Assembly (NCBI RefSeq): GCF_003026365.1
Contig: NZ_PYOM01000012.1
Coordinates: 121,629 to 185,628, forward strand
Origin: Photobacterium angustum
GTDB lineage: Bacteria > Pseudomonadota > Gammaproteobacteria > Enterobacterales > Vibrionaceae
Reading direction: 5' to 3'
Length of the DNA: 64,000 bases
A program made the translations under genes and the position numbers. How positions within the stretch are numbered: the first letter of the stretch is position 1; each line of letters starts with the position of its first letter. The notes beneath the pieces were generated by a model. It did no database searches, had not been told where the DNA came from, and saw only the letters and a program-made list of their open reading frames with translations. Below are positions 20,136 through 28,998 of the stretch, piece after piece.

Positions 20136-20980
20136 CCAGCTGTGAGCAAAAAGCAGATGGTCAAGATCTTAGTATTTTCTATCAACCGCTTAATCAAGAT
20201 CGTGGTATATCACTACAACAATGGAAAGATTTTGGTAAAGAAATCAGTGGTATAGGTATAAAAAATGTCGTCATTCAATGGACGCAATATGGTAATGAAG
20301 CCTTGGGAGAGTCTCACGGCTGGTTAGCGCAGCGTATGGAAGCGTTGCAAGATGACAATATAAAACTATGGGTCGGATTATATTCCGATCCTAATTATTT
20401 CCGTGAGATACATACCAATGCTACTGAGCAAAAAGTGTATTTAACAGAGTACTTTAACAAACTGCATAAATCATACGTGCAGTGGAAAACTTGGTTAAGA
20501 ATACACTCAAGCAAAGTGCAAGGTTTATATTTGCCGTTAGAGTTATCAGATTACGATTTCAAAACACCAGAACAAAGAGAGCAACTGGCACAAATCCTAA
20601 AGCAGCAAATAAAACTGTATGACGAACCATTAATGATCAGTCTTTACTTATCAGGCCAATTACCTCAAAGCCAGATAAAACAATGGACAGATCAACTTAC
20701 CAACTTAGGTTTAATTGTCTACGTACAAGATGGTGCGGGAACACAAGCATTATCGACAGATGAACGCCATGCTTACTTAGATGACTTAGGCTGTAATGTA
20801 GGCATTATCCGCGAAATCTTCGTGCAAGATAAAGCGGCTAAAAGTTTCAAAGCCGATCGTGTGAGTAAAGAAAAATTCGACAGCATTTTGAATGAAGAAA
20901 CATGCCATCCAAACACCATGTTTTCGTTACGTTACTTACCGAGCAATTCCAACCCATTAAAATTGGTTGGCGAAAAGTAA
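20057..20980 (+). CDS. YbcH-like lipoprotein (DUF4434/TIM-barrel glycosidase-like)
   Basis: A 307-residue protein with a lipobox LTSC (Cys29) after an n-region containing KQIRR. The mature part has TIM-barrel-like strand-helix alternation (NVVIQWTQYG, LWVGLYSD, GLYLPLELSD, LMISLYLSG, LIVYVQDGAG). It is the last gene of the wecB-nfrB-nfrA operon and overlaps nfrA by 79 bases in another frame. In E. coli, nfrB-nfrA is followed by ybcH, whose product looks alike. A role in trimming or handling the glycan is inferred; catalytic residues are not proven. Confidence 0.85.
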   Translation: MATYITKFTGKQIRRCCLTAFFLIFLTSCEQKADGQDLSIFYQPLNQDRGISLQQWKDFGKEISGIGIKNVVIQWTQYGNEALGESHGWLAQRMEALQDDNIKLWVGLYSDPNYFREIHTNATEQKVYLTEYFNKLHKSYVQWKTWLRIHSSKVQGLYLPLELSDYDFKTPEQREQLAQILKQQIKLYDEPLMISLYLSGQLPQSQIKQWTDQLTNLGLIVYVQDGAGTQALSTDERHAYLDDLGCNVGIIREIFVQDKAAKSFKADRVSKEKFDSILNEETCHPNTMFSLRYLPSNSNPLKLVGEK

Positions 20981-21130
20981 GTTCATCCATTTACAACAGT
21001 AAAGCCTCAAATAAAATGTAACTGCTTGAAAAGTAGTAGTGATTTTCTTTAGGGCTTTTCTCAGAAAATACATATATCAATATAAGACATATCGTAAAGT
21101 TGCTATTGTTTTATAAATTTTCAAGTTTAA

Positions 21131-21529
21131 ATGGATTTTGATGTGGAATATCTAGATTTAGTGTATTTTCATTTAGTTACAGTCGTTCTTGCTTTTCTCA
21201 TTGGAACTTATTTACTCATTAAACGAAAAGGGACTAAAAATCATAAGATCCTTGGCAGATTATATATGGTGTTGATGTTATTAACGGCAATATCAACATT
21301 GTTTATTCCAGCTCAGGTTGGGGGTTTTATATTTTATCACTTTGGCTATATACATATCCTTAGCTTTATTACGTTATATACAGTCCCAGAAGCATTCATT
21401 GCTATCAAAAAAAACAATGTGGAAAAACACCGTAATAGCATGATTATTTTATACGTATCGGCAATATTAATTGCAGGGACGTTTGCTTTCACGCCAGGAA
21501 GATTATTACATACTTGGCTTTTTGTTTAG
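21131..21529 (+). CDS. DUF2306-family small membrane protein
   Basis: A 132-residue protein with four predicted transmembrane helices. Family-like features are the start DLVYFHLVTVVLAFLIGTY, the segment NHKILGRLYMVLML with the conserved HxxxGR, histidines in YHFGYIHILS, and KHRNSMIILYV. It is an inner-membrane protein of unknown function, possibly cofactor-binding through its histidines. It is monocistronic. Confidence 0.8.
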   Translation: MDFDVEYLDLVYFHLVTVVLAFLIGTYLLIKRKGTKNHKILGRLYMVLMLLTAISTLFIPAQVGGFIFYHFGYIHILSFITLYTVPEAFIAIKKNNVEKHRNSMIILYVSAILIAGTFAFTPGRLLHTWLFV

Positions 21530-22571
21530 GCTGCTTAGAAAGCAATATGACAAGGTGTTTGAGTCGCTGCATGTAAGTGAAGAAGCCAACGATAGCATAT
21601 GAGATATTCATACAAACCCAACTATACACAGATTTCGTTCGTTGCAAGCAATGTATGAAAAACGCTGATGATAGGAAGCAACCGAATTGCGGGCTTGCTA
21701 TAACGAACATGCTATCTAGTAAAAGCATCGACGAAAGCTCTTTGATTTACTGATATGGCTGGCTTGTATAGGTCTGCAGATATTTCATTTCATCGGCCAT
21801 GACATGCAATAGATATTCGTTTCTTGAAATATGTAAGTTTGTCTAAGCCATATAGTGATTGAAATAGCTCAGTAATTTATACAGAGGCATTAGTTAGTTT
21901 TCCATGGTAATTCCAAATAATCCTTGTTCAAGAATGCATAGCGTTCGCAGAACAAGAATTATTGATGGTAATTACCTATTTTATGGTAAATACGCAATAC
22001 TGTTAAATGACCCTGTAACAAACTAAAACTATCAATAAATCAGCAGAGTAGAGCAATACATGTGACACCTTAGTTTGGGTTTTATGATAGATAATAATCT
22101 AGATATCCTATTTAACATAAGGTACATAATGCGTACCAAAGGTATAGTTCCCAAAGTAATGGTATTTGCCTTAAAAACGGCTATGTTTAGTCTGAACCTA
22201 TTTGAAATGGCGTGTTTAACGCTCATCATATCTTCGCTTTAAAGATTCAAATCACAGATGTTCTTAGACGAACTTAAATCATGCTGTTACTGATGTTTAA
22301 ATTTTAACGATTTGAATCTCAACCATCTCAATCGCCGAAGTTTATCACGTTGCTGTACGTGAAATCATTATCACGCTTATCGTCTTAACCATAACGATCA
22401 TCACAACTTGTATTGGTATTTGAATCTGTTTCAGTGTTATTCATTTGCTTAATACACAGATTGGCCATTTGATACTGCAATCAATGCGTTATTGTTTTGT
22501 ATATTACTTTGCTTGTATACACGGAATGGATTGCCGTTGTTGGTTTAACGGTTAACAAAACAAAGGATTGT
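21530..22571. other. 1-kb gene-poor stretch
   Basis: No convincing long gene on either strand; the possible reading frames lack good starts and look random. It contains one small candidate gene (22129-22242) and an 11-base inverted repeat AGATTCAAATC / GATTTGAATCT (22243-22253 and 22309-22319). It may hold decayed genes or an untranslated regulatory RNA. Confidence 0.5.
22129..22242 (+). CDS. Candidate 37-residue small membrane protein
   Basis: An ATG preceded by AAGG at 6 bases opens a 37-codon frame (begins MRTKGIVPKVMVF). A basic N-terminus is followed by a hydrophobic helix that continues to the end (LTLIISSL). This is typical of a single-pass small membrane protein. Only composition and the ribosome site support it. 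Confidence 0.3.
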   Translation: MRTKGIVPKVMVFALKTAMFSLNLFEMACLTLIISSL

Positions 22572-22712
22572 ATGAAAAAATTAATTGTACTCGCGATCAT
22601 TGGCTTTGCTGCTTGGTATTACCATGAGCATCACGGTTTTGATTTCTTAGAAAACTTAGACCTTAATGACTTCAAAATTACTAACAAATACAACAGTGAA
22701 AACAAGTTTTAA
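22572..22712 (+). CDS. Small single-pass membrane protein (46 aa)
   Basis: The ATG at 22572 has AAAGGA 5-10 bases upstream. A longer in-frame start at 22497 lacks such a site. The protein begins MKKLIVLAIIGFAAWYY, a membrane helix or uncleaved signal, and continues with an acidic tail ending NSENKF. The last codons and 3' flank of this gene are copied again about 1.5 kb downstream (24232 onward). Function is unknown. Confidence 0.6.
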   Translation: MKKLIVLAIIGFAAWYYHEHHGFDFLENLDLNDFKITNKYNSENKF

Positions 22713-23164
22713 TCGATACATGGTGGTTCATCATAATGTGAGATGGTCGTCAGTGTTAACCTTGCTTGGTGTAGATGTTTGTAAATAAACAGATGAGCTA
22801 ACTTGGTAAAGTCTACGTTTGATTTCACGTCAAAAACAACATTTAGGAACCTTTATGACTAAGCATCAATGCCCTAACTGTCACTCTCCTATTTCTCTTA
22901 GTTATTTGTTATTTAGCAAATACACAACTCAATATCGCTGTGTAAAATGTTCAGCACTTATAAAATGGAATCGACGAAGAAAACTATTTGGAATGTTTAC
23001 GACAGTTCTTCCAGCCATTTTGATTTTCACATTTAATGCATTAATCCCAAATCTAAACCTGTTGCTGTGTGGTTTTATCTCAGTGGTTGTTGCTACATTA
23101 GCTCTATGGTTGGTACCTAACCAAATTGAATTAGTTGATGAGAATGTAGGTAGTTAGTTCTACC
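22686..23164 (+). repeat. Duplicated segment, copy A
   Basis: From the last codons of the 46-aa gene through the end of the zinc-ribbon gene, this roughly 480-base segment is similar to 24232-24700. The shared parts are the NSEN-F-stop codons, about 170 bases of spacer, the zinc-ribbon coding part and the C-terminal VDENVG codons. The membrane-domain part is more diverged. Confidence 0.85.
22855..23157 (+). CDS. Zinc-ribbon small membrane protein, intact copy
   Basis: A 100-residue protein from the ATG at 22855 (TAGGAA upstream); an earlier in-frame start exists at 22819. The N-terminal zinc ribbon is CPNCHSP...YRCVKCSAL (CxxC...CxxC). A basic NRRRK segment and two hydrophobic helices follow, then a hydrophilic tail ELVDENVGS. 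Resembles bacterial zinc-ribbon membrane proteins of unknown function. It is the upstream member of a tandem duplication. Confidence 0.7.
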   Translation: MTKHQCPNCHSPISLSYLLFSKYTTQYRCVKCSALIKWNRRRKLFGMFTTVLPAILIFTFNALIPNLNLLLCGFISVVVATLALWLVPNQIELVDENVGS

Positions 23165-23542
23165 TTATCTCTGTAACCTTTATCGATGATCATTCTGTCA
23201 ATAATTCGCTTATGACTTAATTTTTATAATTAGTTTTATGACTAATTCATTAGTGATTACACTTCTTGAACGAGAGAATTACTAATAATCTACTGATTGG
23301 AGTCATGTCGAGAGGAAATGTTTTTAATATATTATTCAAATTTTTGTAATAAATTGAAAATTAATATTGATATTTTATATATTTTCATAACTCACAAATG
23401 TTGCGATATTGTTTTCTTTCATTAAGAATGGGTAGCGTATGTTGAGAATATTGTTAATTATAATTTCTTTAATAAGTTATAAACTAATTAGCTTAGGTAG
23501 TATCAAGAATATTGATCCCACCTAAGTTTATTTATCAGAATA
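23165..23542. other. Intergenic, 378 bases, very AT-rich
   Basis: No gene, strong terminator or operator seen. It lies between the intact zinc-ribbon gene and a convergent periplasmic-protein gene. Confidence 0.5.
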
Positions 23543-24106
23543 TTAACTTGTTTGCGAACCTAAATCAGAGTCAGCTTTCGAGCCATGTAAAAGCACAGAC
23601 GACTCATCAATTTTAGTGAGTTTCTCCTTTTTATCAAAATAGTAGAATGCGTACAATTTAAATATCGCTGATGTTCCATCTAACTTAGATGCAGTTACTG
23701 TATGTATGTCAGATATTGTCCCATCACTATCAATGTTCACATCTTCAAATACAATATCCATACTTTTTAGCTGATTACTTAAAAACGATGCATGCTTAAT
23801 GAAAGCGTTATAGTTATTTTCTTTATCTCCAACTTTTTGCACAAAGCCAGATGCAAGCAAGGTTTTTAAATTATTTTTATTTGAAGCGATGAATACTTTA
23901 AAAAAATTAGCTAAGTATTGGTTTGTTTCTGGGTGACTATTATCTTTAAAGTGTATTGTTAAGCTTGGCTCATCTACTTCTTTAAACTTAATTGGTGTTT
24001 GTATTTTATCTGTGTGACTTTTATCTTGCGCTTGAGCCTCTGTTGTTACGAGTACTGATGTCGCAACAGTAGTAATAAGCATTGTTGATAAGCATTGTAA
24101 TTTCAT
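23543..24106 (-). CDS. Periplasmic protein of unknown function (SnoaL/NTF2-like fold possible)
   Basis: A 187-residue protein with a signal peptide ending EAQAQ (about residue 27). The mature region begins with a charged linker. A helix (NQYLANFFKVFIASNKN) and alternating beta strands in the second half (DIVFEDVNIDSDG, HTVTASKLDGTSAIFKLYAFYYF) suggest a cone-shaped NTF2-like domain. It is inserted between the two copies of the zinc-ribbon duplication, on the opposite strand. I do not recognise the family. Confidence 0.7.
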   Translation of the reverse strand: MKLQCLSTMLITTVATSVLVTTEAQAQDKSHTDKIQTPIKFKEVDEPSLTIHFKDNSHPETNQYLANFFKVFIASNKNNLKTLLASGFVQKVGDKENNYNAFIKHASFLSNQLKSMDIVFEDVNIDSDGTISDIHTVTASKLDGTSAIFKLYAFYYFDKKEKLTKIDESSVLLHGSKADSDLGSQTS

Positions 24107-24231
24107 AATATACCTCCGCTGTTTAGAAACTATATTATGTATACTTTCTTTCGTGTTCGTTTGATACTTTACGACATCAACCGTTGAGGATGCGCCAATT
24201 TATCCTTTTGTCAAATCACTATATCAATGCG

Positions 24232-24700
24232 AAATATAACAGTGAAAACACGTTTTAATCGATACATGGCGATTCATCATTATGTGAGATGGTCGCCAAA
24301 CGTTAATCTTACTTGATGCAGATGTTTGTAAATGGATGATCTAAGTTGGTAAAGTTCAAGTTGGATTACACACAAACACAACACTTAGGAATCTTTATGG
24401 CTAAGCATCAATGCCCTAACTGTCACTCTCCTATTTCCCTTAGCTATTTGTTATTTAGCAAATACACAACTCAATATCGCTGTGTGAAATGTTCGGCACT
24501 TATGGTATCAAACCGTCGTAGAAAAATTACTTGATTAACACTGGCATTCTTTTCTTCATTTTTATACTCATTGATTAATAACCATGTCCAAAATTTGTTT
24601 TTAACAACTTTAGTGGTGTTTATTGTGTTTTTCTCAATCCTTTGGCTGGTTCCAAATCAAGTTGAATTGGTTGATGAGAATGTAGGTGGTTAGTGCTACC
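24232..24700 (+). repeat. Duplicated segment, copy B
   Basis: It starts with a remnant of the 46-aa gene's end (codons for KYNSENTF then stop) and ends with the VDENVGG-stop codons of the zinc-ribbon gene. It is directly oriented with copy A (22686-23164), with about 1.07 kb between the copies. Confidence 0.85.
24397..24693 (+). pseudogene. Zinc-ribbon small membrane protein, copy with an in-frame stop
   Basis: From the ATG at 24397 the copy encodes the same zinc ribbon (MAKHQCPNCHSPISL...). After NRRRKIT it meets TGA at 24532-24534. The same frame then runs on without another stop through a hydrophobic stretch to ILWLVPNQVELVDENVGG, which aligns with the end of copy A. So one nonsense codon splits an otherwise complete gene. 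A truncated 45-residue zinc ribbon might still be made. Confidence 0.75.
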
Positions 24701-25016
24701 ATTCGCTAAACCTATGCTGCTAACTAACCTATATTTGAATTTTCGGCTAGTCAATCCTTGCCGATACCCGCAAAGCGGAAGCCCTCTTAATTAAATCTCT
24801 AAACATCACCTTTCTAATAAGCTGTTCTTTCCTTCTTTGGGGAGCTGCTGTTTTTCATAGTGAGAATGTTTTGAAAGACGCAGACATAATAATCAAAGAT
24901 TAGAGCTTTTTATGATGGTTGCTTTGCCTAATTTAAATTACATCAATGTATCATTTAGCATGCAAAAATGTACAATTAGCACTAATTTAATAATTGTGTG
25001 ATTTTGAGGTTACAGG
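24701..25016. other. Intergenic, 316 bases
   Basis: Nothing specific seen. It precedes the DUF2971 gene and should carry its promoter. Confidence 0.45.
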
Positions 25017-25904
25017 ATGTCGAATTGGGAAGATATTAAGAAAAACAATAAATTCAACAGCTTGTATAGATTTTATCCATATAATGCCCATGATTTGGAT
25101 TCACTCTCGAATAATTATCTGTGGTTTAGTTCTTATGCTGATTTTAATGATCCTTTTGAAGATGTATTTATAAGAAACGCTATTTTTAAACTTAGTGATT
25201 TTGAATATAGTGATGCTAGAGCAATTTCTTTTATAAAGGAGTTTTATAAAGATGAATTTGATGATGCTAAACTAACGGAACTATTAACGAAGCTTGTTGT
25301 AGATAAAAATTTGGAAAGTTATTTTAAGGAAAAATTAAATCGATTAGTAGAAACTACACAGCGCCTACTAGATGAGTACATTGAGATCAATAAAGCCTGT
25401 TGTTTTGCAACAGATGATCTTAATGGCAATAAAAAGGCTTTAGAAAATAAACTTATGTGGTCTCATTATTCTAATGGATTTAGAGGTTTTTGTATCGAAT
25501 ATGATTTTGATTTACTGATAGATAGTATTTCACGTTTTACTGATCAGGCAGTTGGTTTGTCTCCAATTATCTATTCTAATTTATCAAAACACCATGTTAC
25601 CGACTTAGCTTTGCAGACAGGCTCTATCAAACTAGATTTTGGTTCACTTATATGCATGAAATCTAACGAATGGGCATATGAAAATGAATATCGATTATTA
25701 CTCTCAAATATGCCCAACCTTAATTATTTTTCATCAAAATCTATTAAATCAATAACTGTTGGTGAAAAAATGCCAGAAAATAAATTAAATACTTTAGTTT
25801 CAATATTAAAAAGTAATCCAGATATTAGCTGTAAATTGAATAAGGCATACATAGACCCTGATGATTTTAATATAAAAATTGTTGAACACTCTACTATAAA
25901 TTAA
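25017..25904 (+). CDS. DUF2971-family protein
   Basis: A 295-residue soluble protein. Typical DUF2971 marks are LYRFYPYN near the start, LWFSSYADFNDPFE, the middle CCFATDDLNGN and LMWSHYSNGFRGFCIEYD, and ENEYRLLLS near the end. The biochemical role of the family is unknown, but it is often found in defence or accessory regions. It starts with a GGTTACAGG upstream region at normal spacing and is followed by a terminator. Monocistronic. Confidence 0.85.
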   Translation: MSNWEDIKKNNKFNSLYRFYPYNAHDLDSLSNNYLWFSSYADFNDPFEDVFIRNAIFKLSDFEYSDARAISFIKEFYKDEFDDAKLTELLTKLVVDKNLESYFKEKLNRLVETTQRLLDEYIEINKACCFATDDLNGNKKALENKLMWSHYSNGFRGFCIEYDFDLLIDSISRFTDQAVGLSPIIYSNLSKHHVTDLALQTGSIKLDFGSLICMKSNEWAYENEYRLLLSNMPNLNYFSSKSIKSITVGEKMPENKLNTLVSILKSNPDISCKLNKAYIDPDDFNIKIVEHSTIN

Positions 25905-25916
25905 TGAAAATTAATT

Positions 25917-25953
25917 AAGGCATAATCATTTATAATTATTATGCCTTATTTTA
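25917..25953 (+). terminator. Terminator of the DUF2971 gene
   Basis: 10-base stem AAGGCATAAT / ATTATGCCTT with an 11-base loop, followed by ATTTT. Confidence 0.75.
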
Positions 25954-26111
25954 ATTAATGTTTTTTAAAGTAACTTTGTTACTCGAGTGATTTATCTTTG
26001 AATTCGACTATATGACCGCCGTCTACTTCAAGTTCTTTCCCTAACACTATAAACTCTTTAAATTAATGCGTTAGTTATTCTTCTTAATTCTACTTTTCGA
26101 CATTTTTACAT

Positions 26112-27032
26112 TTACCCCAACCTTTCACCAAATCGCTCTAACAAAAACTCAATAAACAATCGAAGCCGTTTGGGTTGGTACTGGCGGCTTTGGTAAATCA
26201 CGTTTAAGTCCGCACTGGCTGAAGATGTCGATGCGTTGAAGTTCTTCATGTAACCATCAAGCACTTTCACTAATCGTTGCTCTTTTATGTCGTGCTGAAT
26301 ATCTAATATCGACTTTAACGCTATGCCTGCTCCATCTAATGCCCATTGGCGGATCACTTCGCCATCATCTGAAAAACGTTTCGGTACTAGGGTTATCACT
26401 GTTTGCTGGTTGTCGTCTGTAAAGTGCCATGTTTTCAGTTCTTCATTACTGCGGATCATAGCTAAACAATGATGATCGGCGAGATCTTGCGGTGTTACGG
26501 GCGTGCCTTTGTTTGCCAAGTATTCAGGCGTTGCACATAACACTCGCCTGCTGGCTGCCAGTTTGCGAGAGATAAGATTACTGTCTGCCAGTTCACCATA
26601 ACGGATCACAATATCAATCCCCGACTCTGCTAAGTTGGTCAGCTTATCGTCTAAATACAAGTACGGCACTACATCTGGGTATCGTTCGCAAAATGTCGAG
26701 ATGATGGGTGAGATGTATTGTTTGCCTATGTCTCGTGGCGCCGAGATCTTTAGCGTCCCTCGTACTTCTTGGCTACCGGTTTGAAGTAAGTTTTCTGTCT
26801 CTTTTACGCTATCGATGATCTCTAAACAGGCTTGATGATACAGCGCACCAGATTCGGTTAAAGAAATATGCCTAGTACTGCGATTAAGCAGTTTAACACC
26901 GTAGCGATCTTCTAATGCTTGTAGCCTAGCTGTTACCGTTGCGGGAGATAAACCTAACTCTCTGCCTGCTGCGGCCATGCCTTGATTTTTAACGATACTG
27001 ATAAATAACGTCATATCAGAAAACTTATCCAT
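26112..27032 (-). CDS. LysR-family transcriptional regulator
   Basis: A 306-residue regulator. The N-terminal winged helix-turn-helix (residues 1-60) includes MAAAGRELGLSPATVTARLQ and the family LLNRSTRHISLTESG. The LysR substrate domain follows (about 90-300). It resembles the AaeR/DsdC-like group that often controls a divergent oxidoreductase. It is transcribed away from grxB-nemA, with the shared 123-base gap as the probable operator region. The likely targets are therefore its own promoter and grxB-nemA. Confidence 0.92.
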   Translation of the reverse strand: MDKFSDMTLFISIVKNQGMAAAGRELGLSPATVTARLQALEDRYGVKLLNRSTRHISLTESGALYHQACLEIIDSVKETENLLQTGSQEVRGTLKISAPRDIGKQYISPIISTFCERYPDVVPYLYLDDKLTNLAESGIDIVIRYGELADSNLISRKLAASRRVLCATPEYLANKGTPVTPQDLADHHCLAMIRSNEELKTWHFTDDNQQTVITLVPKRFSDDGEVIRQWALDGAGIALKSILDIQHDIKEQRLVKVLDGYMKNFNASTSSASADLNVIYQSRQYQPKRLRLFIEFLLERFGERLG

Positions 27033-27155
27033 GCCCTTTCCTTTTGTTTATTGTTCAGCTCAGCCGAATAATCTTTTTAAATTTACCCCAATTATAAAAT
27101 TCTATCCAATGAATATACTGACGCCATCAAAACAAAAATGGCTAGATAGGAAATA

Positions 27156-27788
27156 ATGATGAAGCTTTATATTTATGAACATTGCCCTTTTAGTGCTCGC
27201 GTCCGTTATGTGGCTGGAATGTTGAATATCCCACTGACGGTAACTTGTATTGCTTATGATGATGACAAAACCACGAATGCGCTCATCGGTACTAAGCAAG
27301 TGCCTCTTTTGATTAAAGATGATGGCGAAGCTTTAGCCGAAAGCTTAGATATTATTCAGTATTTCATTGAGTTAGCGCAGTCTAGCGAGACAATTGAAAT
27401 TTCTAAGGCTGTGTTTGATTGGCAAAAAAACGCGTTTCTTCCATTACAAAAAATCGGCTATCCACGTTGGTCAAACATGGCGTTACCTGAGTTTGTAACT
27501 GACTCTGCTCGACAATCTTGGCGAGCCAAGAAAGAATCAGACGAGTTAAATTTTGATGCGTTATTGCAAGATACCGCGAATATCGCCAATGACGTTAAGT
27601 CTCTTATTAAGCAAGCAAAAACGATCTTGCAGTTAGAAACGAACCAACCTGTTCGTTTGATTGATGGTGCGATTATGTTCTCTATTTTACGTGGGTTCTT
27701 TAGTGCGCCTGAGATCAAGTGGGACAACACAGTAAAAGATTGGATGGAATCGGTCAGCGTTAAAACCCACTTACCACTACTTAAATAA
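27156..27788 (+). CDS. grxB: Glutaredoxin 2-like protein with a monothiol CPFS site
   Basis: A 210-residue GST-like glutaredoxin. The thioredoxin-fold N-terminus is MKLYIYEHCPFSARVRYV, KQVPLLIKDDGEALAESLDI follows, and the helical C-terminal domain covers about 90-205. E. coli Grx2 has CPYC; here the second Cys is Ser, so a monothiol or GST-like mechanism is expected. The second ATG (27159) is an equally possible start. It is the first gene of an operon with nemA (11-base gap). Confidence 0.88.
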   Translation: MMKLYIYEHCPFSARVRYVAGMLNIPLTVTCIAYDDDKTTNALIGTKQVPLLIKDDGEALAESLDIIQYFIELAQSSETIEISKAVFDWQKNAFLPLQKIGYPRWSNMALPEFVTDSARQSWRAKKESDELNFDALLQDTANIANDVKSLIKQAKTILQLETNQPVRLIDGAIMFSILRGFFSAPEIKWDNTVKDWMESVSVKTHLPLLK

Positions 27789-27798
27789 GGTGTCGATA

Positions 27799-28890
27799 AT
27801 GAGCAAGCTTTTTGAATCAACACAGCTTAACGAATTGAATCTACAAAACCGTATTGTTATGGCACCGATGACACGTGCGCGTAGTAGCCAGCCGGGTAAT
27901 GTTCCAAACGCGATGATGACGAGTTATTACCAACAACGTGCAAGTGCTGGATTAATTATCTCTGAAGCGACGCAGATTTCTGATGATTCGCAAGGCTATT
28001 CGTTTACGCCTGGTGTTTATACCGATGAGCAAGTATCGGGTTGGAATTCGGTAACGCAAGCGGTACATAAGAACGGCGCGGCGATGTTTTGTCAGCTATG
28101 GCATGTAGGTCGTGTGTCTCACCCTGTATTCCAAAATGGAGAGAAGCCGATTGCGCCATCGGCACTTAAACCTGTTGAAACTAAAGTGTGGATTGCGGAT
28201 GAACAAGGCAATGGCAACATGGTCGATTGTGTTGAACCAAGAGCTATGACACAAGCAGATATTGATCGGGTTATCGCAGATTTTGCTTATGCTGCAAAAC
28301 GCGCCATTGATGCGGGATTCGATGGTGTCGAAATTCACGGCGGTAATGGCTATCTTATCGATCAGTTCTTACGGACTAACTCTAATCATCGTACATATAG
28401 TTACGGTGTCACTAGAGAAAATCGTATTCGCTTCTTACTAGAAGTTGTTGATGCTGTGAGTAATATTATTGGTGCTAACAAAGTGGGTGTTCGACTTGCG
28501 CCCTTCATCACTTTTAAAGATATGAATTGCCCTGATATTGTGCCGACTATTTTAGAGGCAGCAAAACAACTTCAAGCCCGTGACATTGGTTACCTGCATT
28601 TATCAGAAGCGGATTGGGATGATGCGCCTGTGATCCCCGAACAGTTTAGAATTGATCTGCGTGAGTATTTCACTAATACGATCATTGTTGCAGGTAGTTA
28701 TACGCAAGCACGTGCGGATGAAGTGCTTAATAAAGGCTATGCCGATTTGGTGGCGTTTGGTCGTCCGTTTGTGGCTAATCCTGATTTTGTCTCACGTCTA
28801 CAGCATCAACAACCATTAGCAGAACTGGATGGTACGACGCTATTTGGCGGTAATGACCACGGTTATACCGACTATCCTACTCTTGGCTAA
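27799..28890 (+). CDS. nemA: Old yellow enzyme / N-ethylmaleimide reductase family (NemA-like)
   Basis: A 363-residue FMN ene-reductase. Motifs are NRIVMAPMTRARS, GLIISEATQIS, LWHVGRVSHP, the substrate-binding VEIHGGNGYLIDQFLR with His and Asn, and the flavin-binding VAFGRPFVANPDFVSRL. It reduces activated alkenes, nitro compounds and similar electrophiles with NAD(P)H. The ATG at 27799 has AAGG 8 bases upstream; a GTG in frame at 27790 is less likely. With grxB and the divergent LysR gene it forms an electrophile-detoxification unit. Confidence 0.93.
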   Translation: MSKLFESTQLNELNLQNRIVMAPMTRARSSQPGNVPNAMMTSYYQQRASAGLIISEATQISDDSQGYSFTPGVYTDEQVSGWNSVTQAVHKNGAAMFCQLWHVGRVSHPVFQNGEKPIAPSALKPVETKVWIADEQGNGNMVDCVEPRAMTQADIDRVIADFAYAAKRAIDAGFDGVEIHGGNGYLIDQFLRTNSNHRTYSYGVTRENRIRFLLEVVDAVSNIIGANKVGVRLAPFITFKDMNCPDIVPTILEAAKQLQARDIGYLHLSEADWDDAPVIPEQFRIDLREYFTNTIIVAGSYTQARADEVLNKGYADLVAFGRPFVANPDFVSRLQHQQPLAELDGTTLFGGNDHGYTDYPTLG

Positions 28891-28950
28891 TTAAGCCTTA
28901 ATTCTGAAGGCATAAGTATTAAGGCCAGAGTATTTAAAGCAAGCATATTT

Positions 28951-28981
28951 AAGGCATGGGTTGTTTGCTCATGCCTTTTTT
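28951..28981 (+). terminator. Terminator of grxB-nemA
   Basis: Stem AAGGCATG / CATGCCTT with an 11-base loop, followed by TTTTT. It lies just before the convergent hipA stop. Confidence 0.75.
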
Positions 28982-28998
28982 ACACATATAACTTGGCT

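Noticed and set aside
21489..22229. Two minus-strand frames (79 and 65 codons) in the gene-poor stretch
   Set aside because: No ribosome sites and no plausible protein features.
24532..24534. TGA in the second zinc-ribbon copy as programmed readthrough or selenocysteine
   Set aside because: No SECIS-like structure or readthrough context evident; a simple nonsense mutation is more likely.
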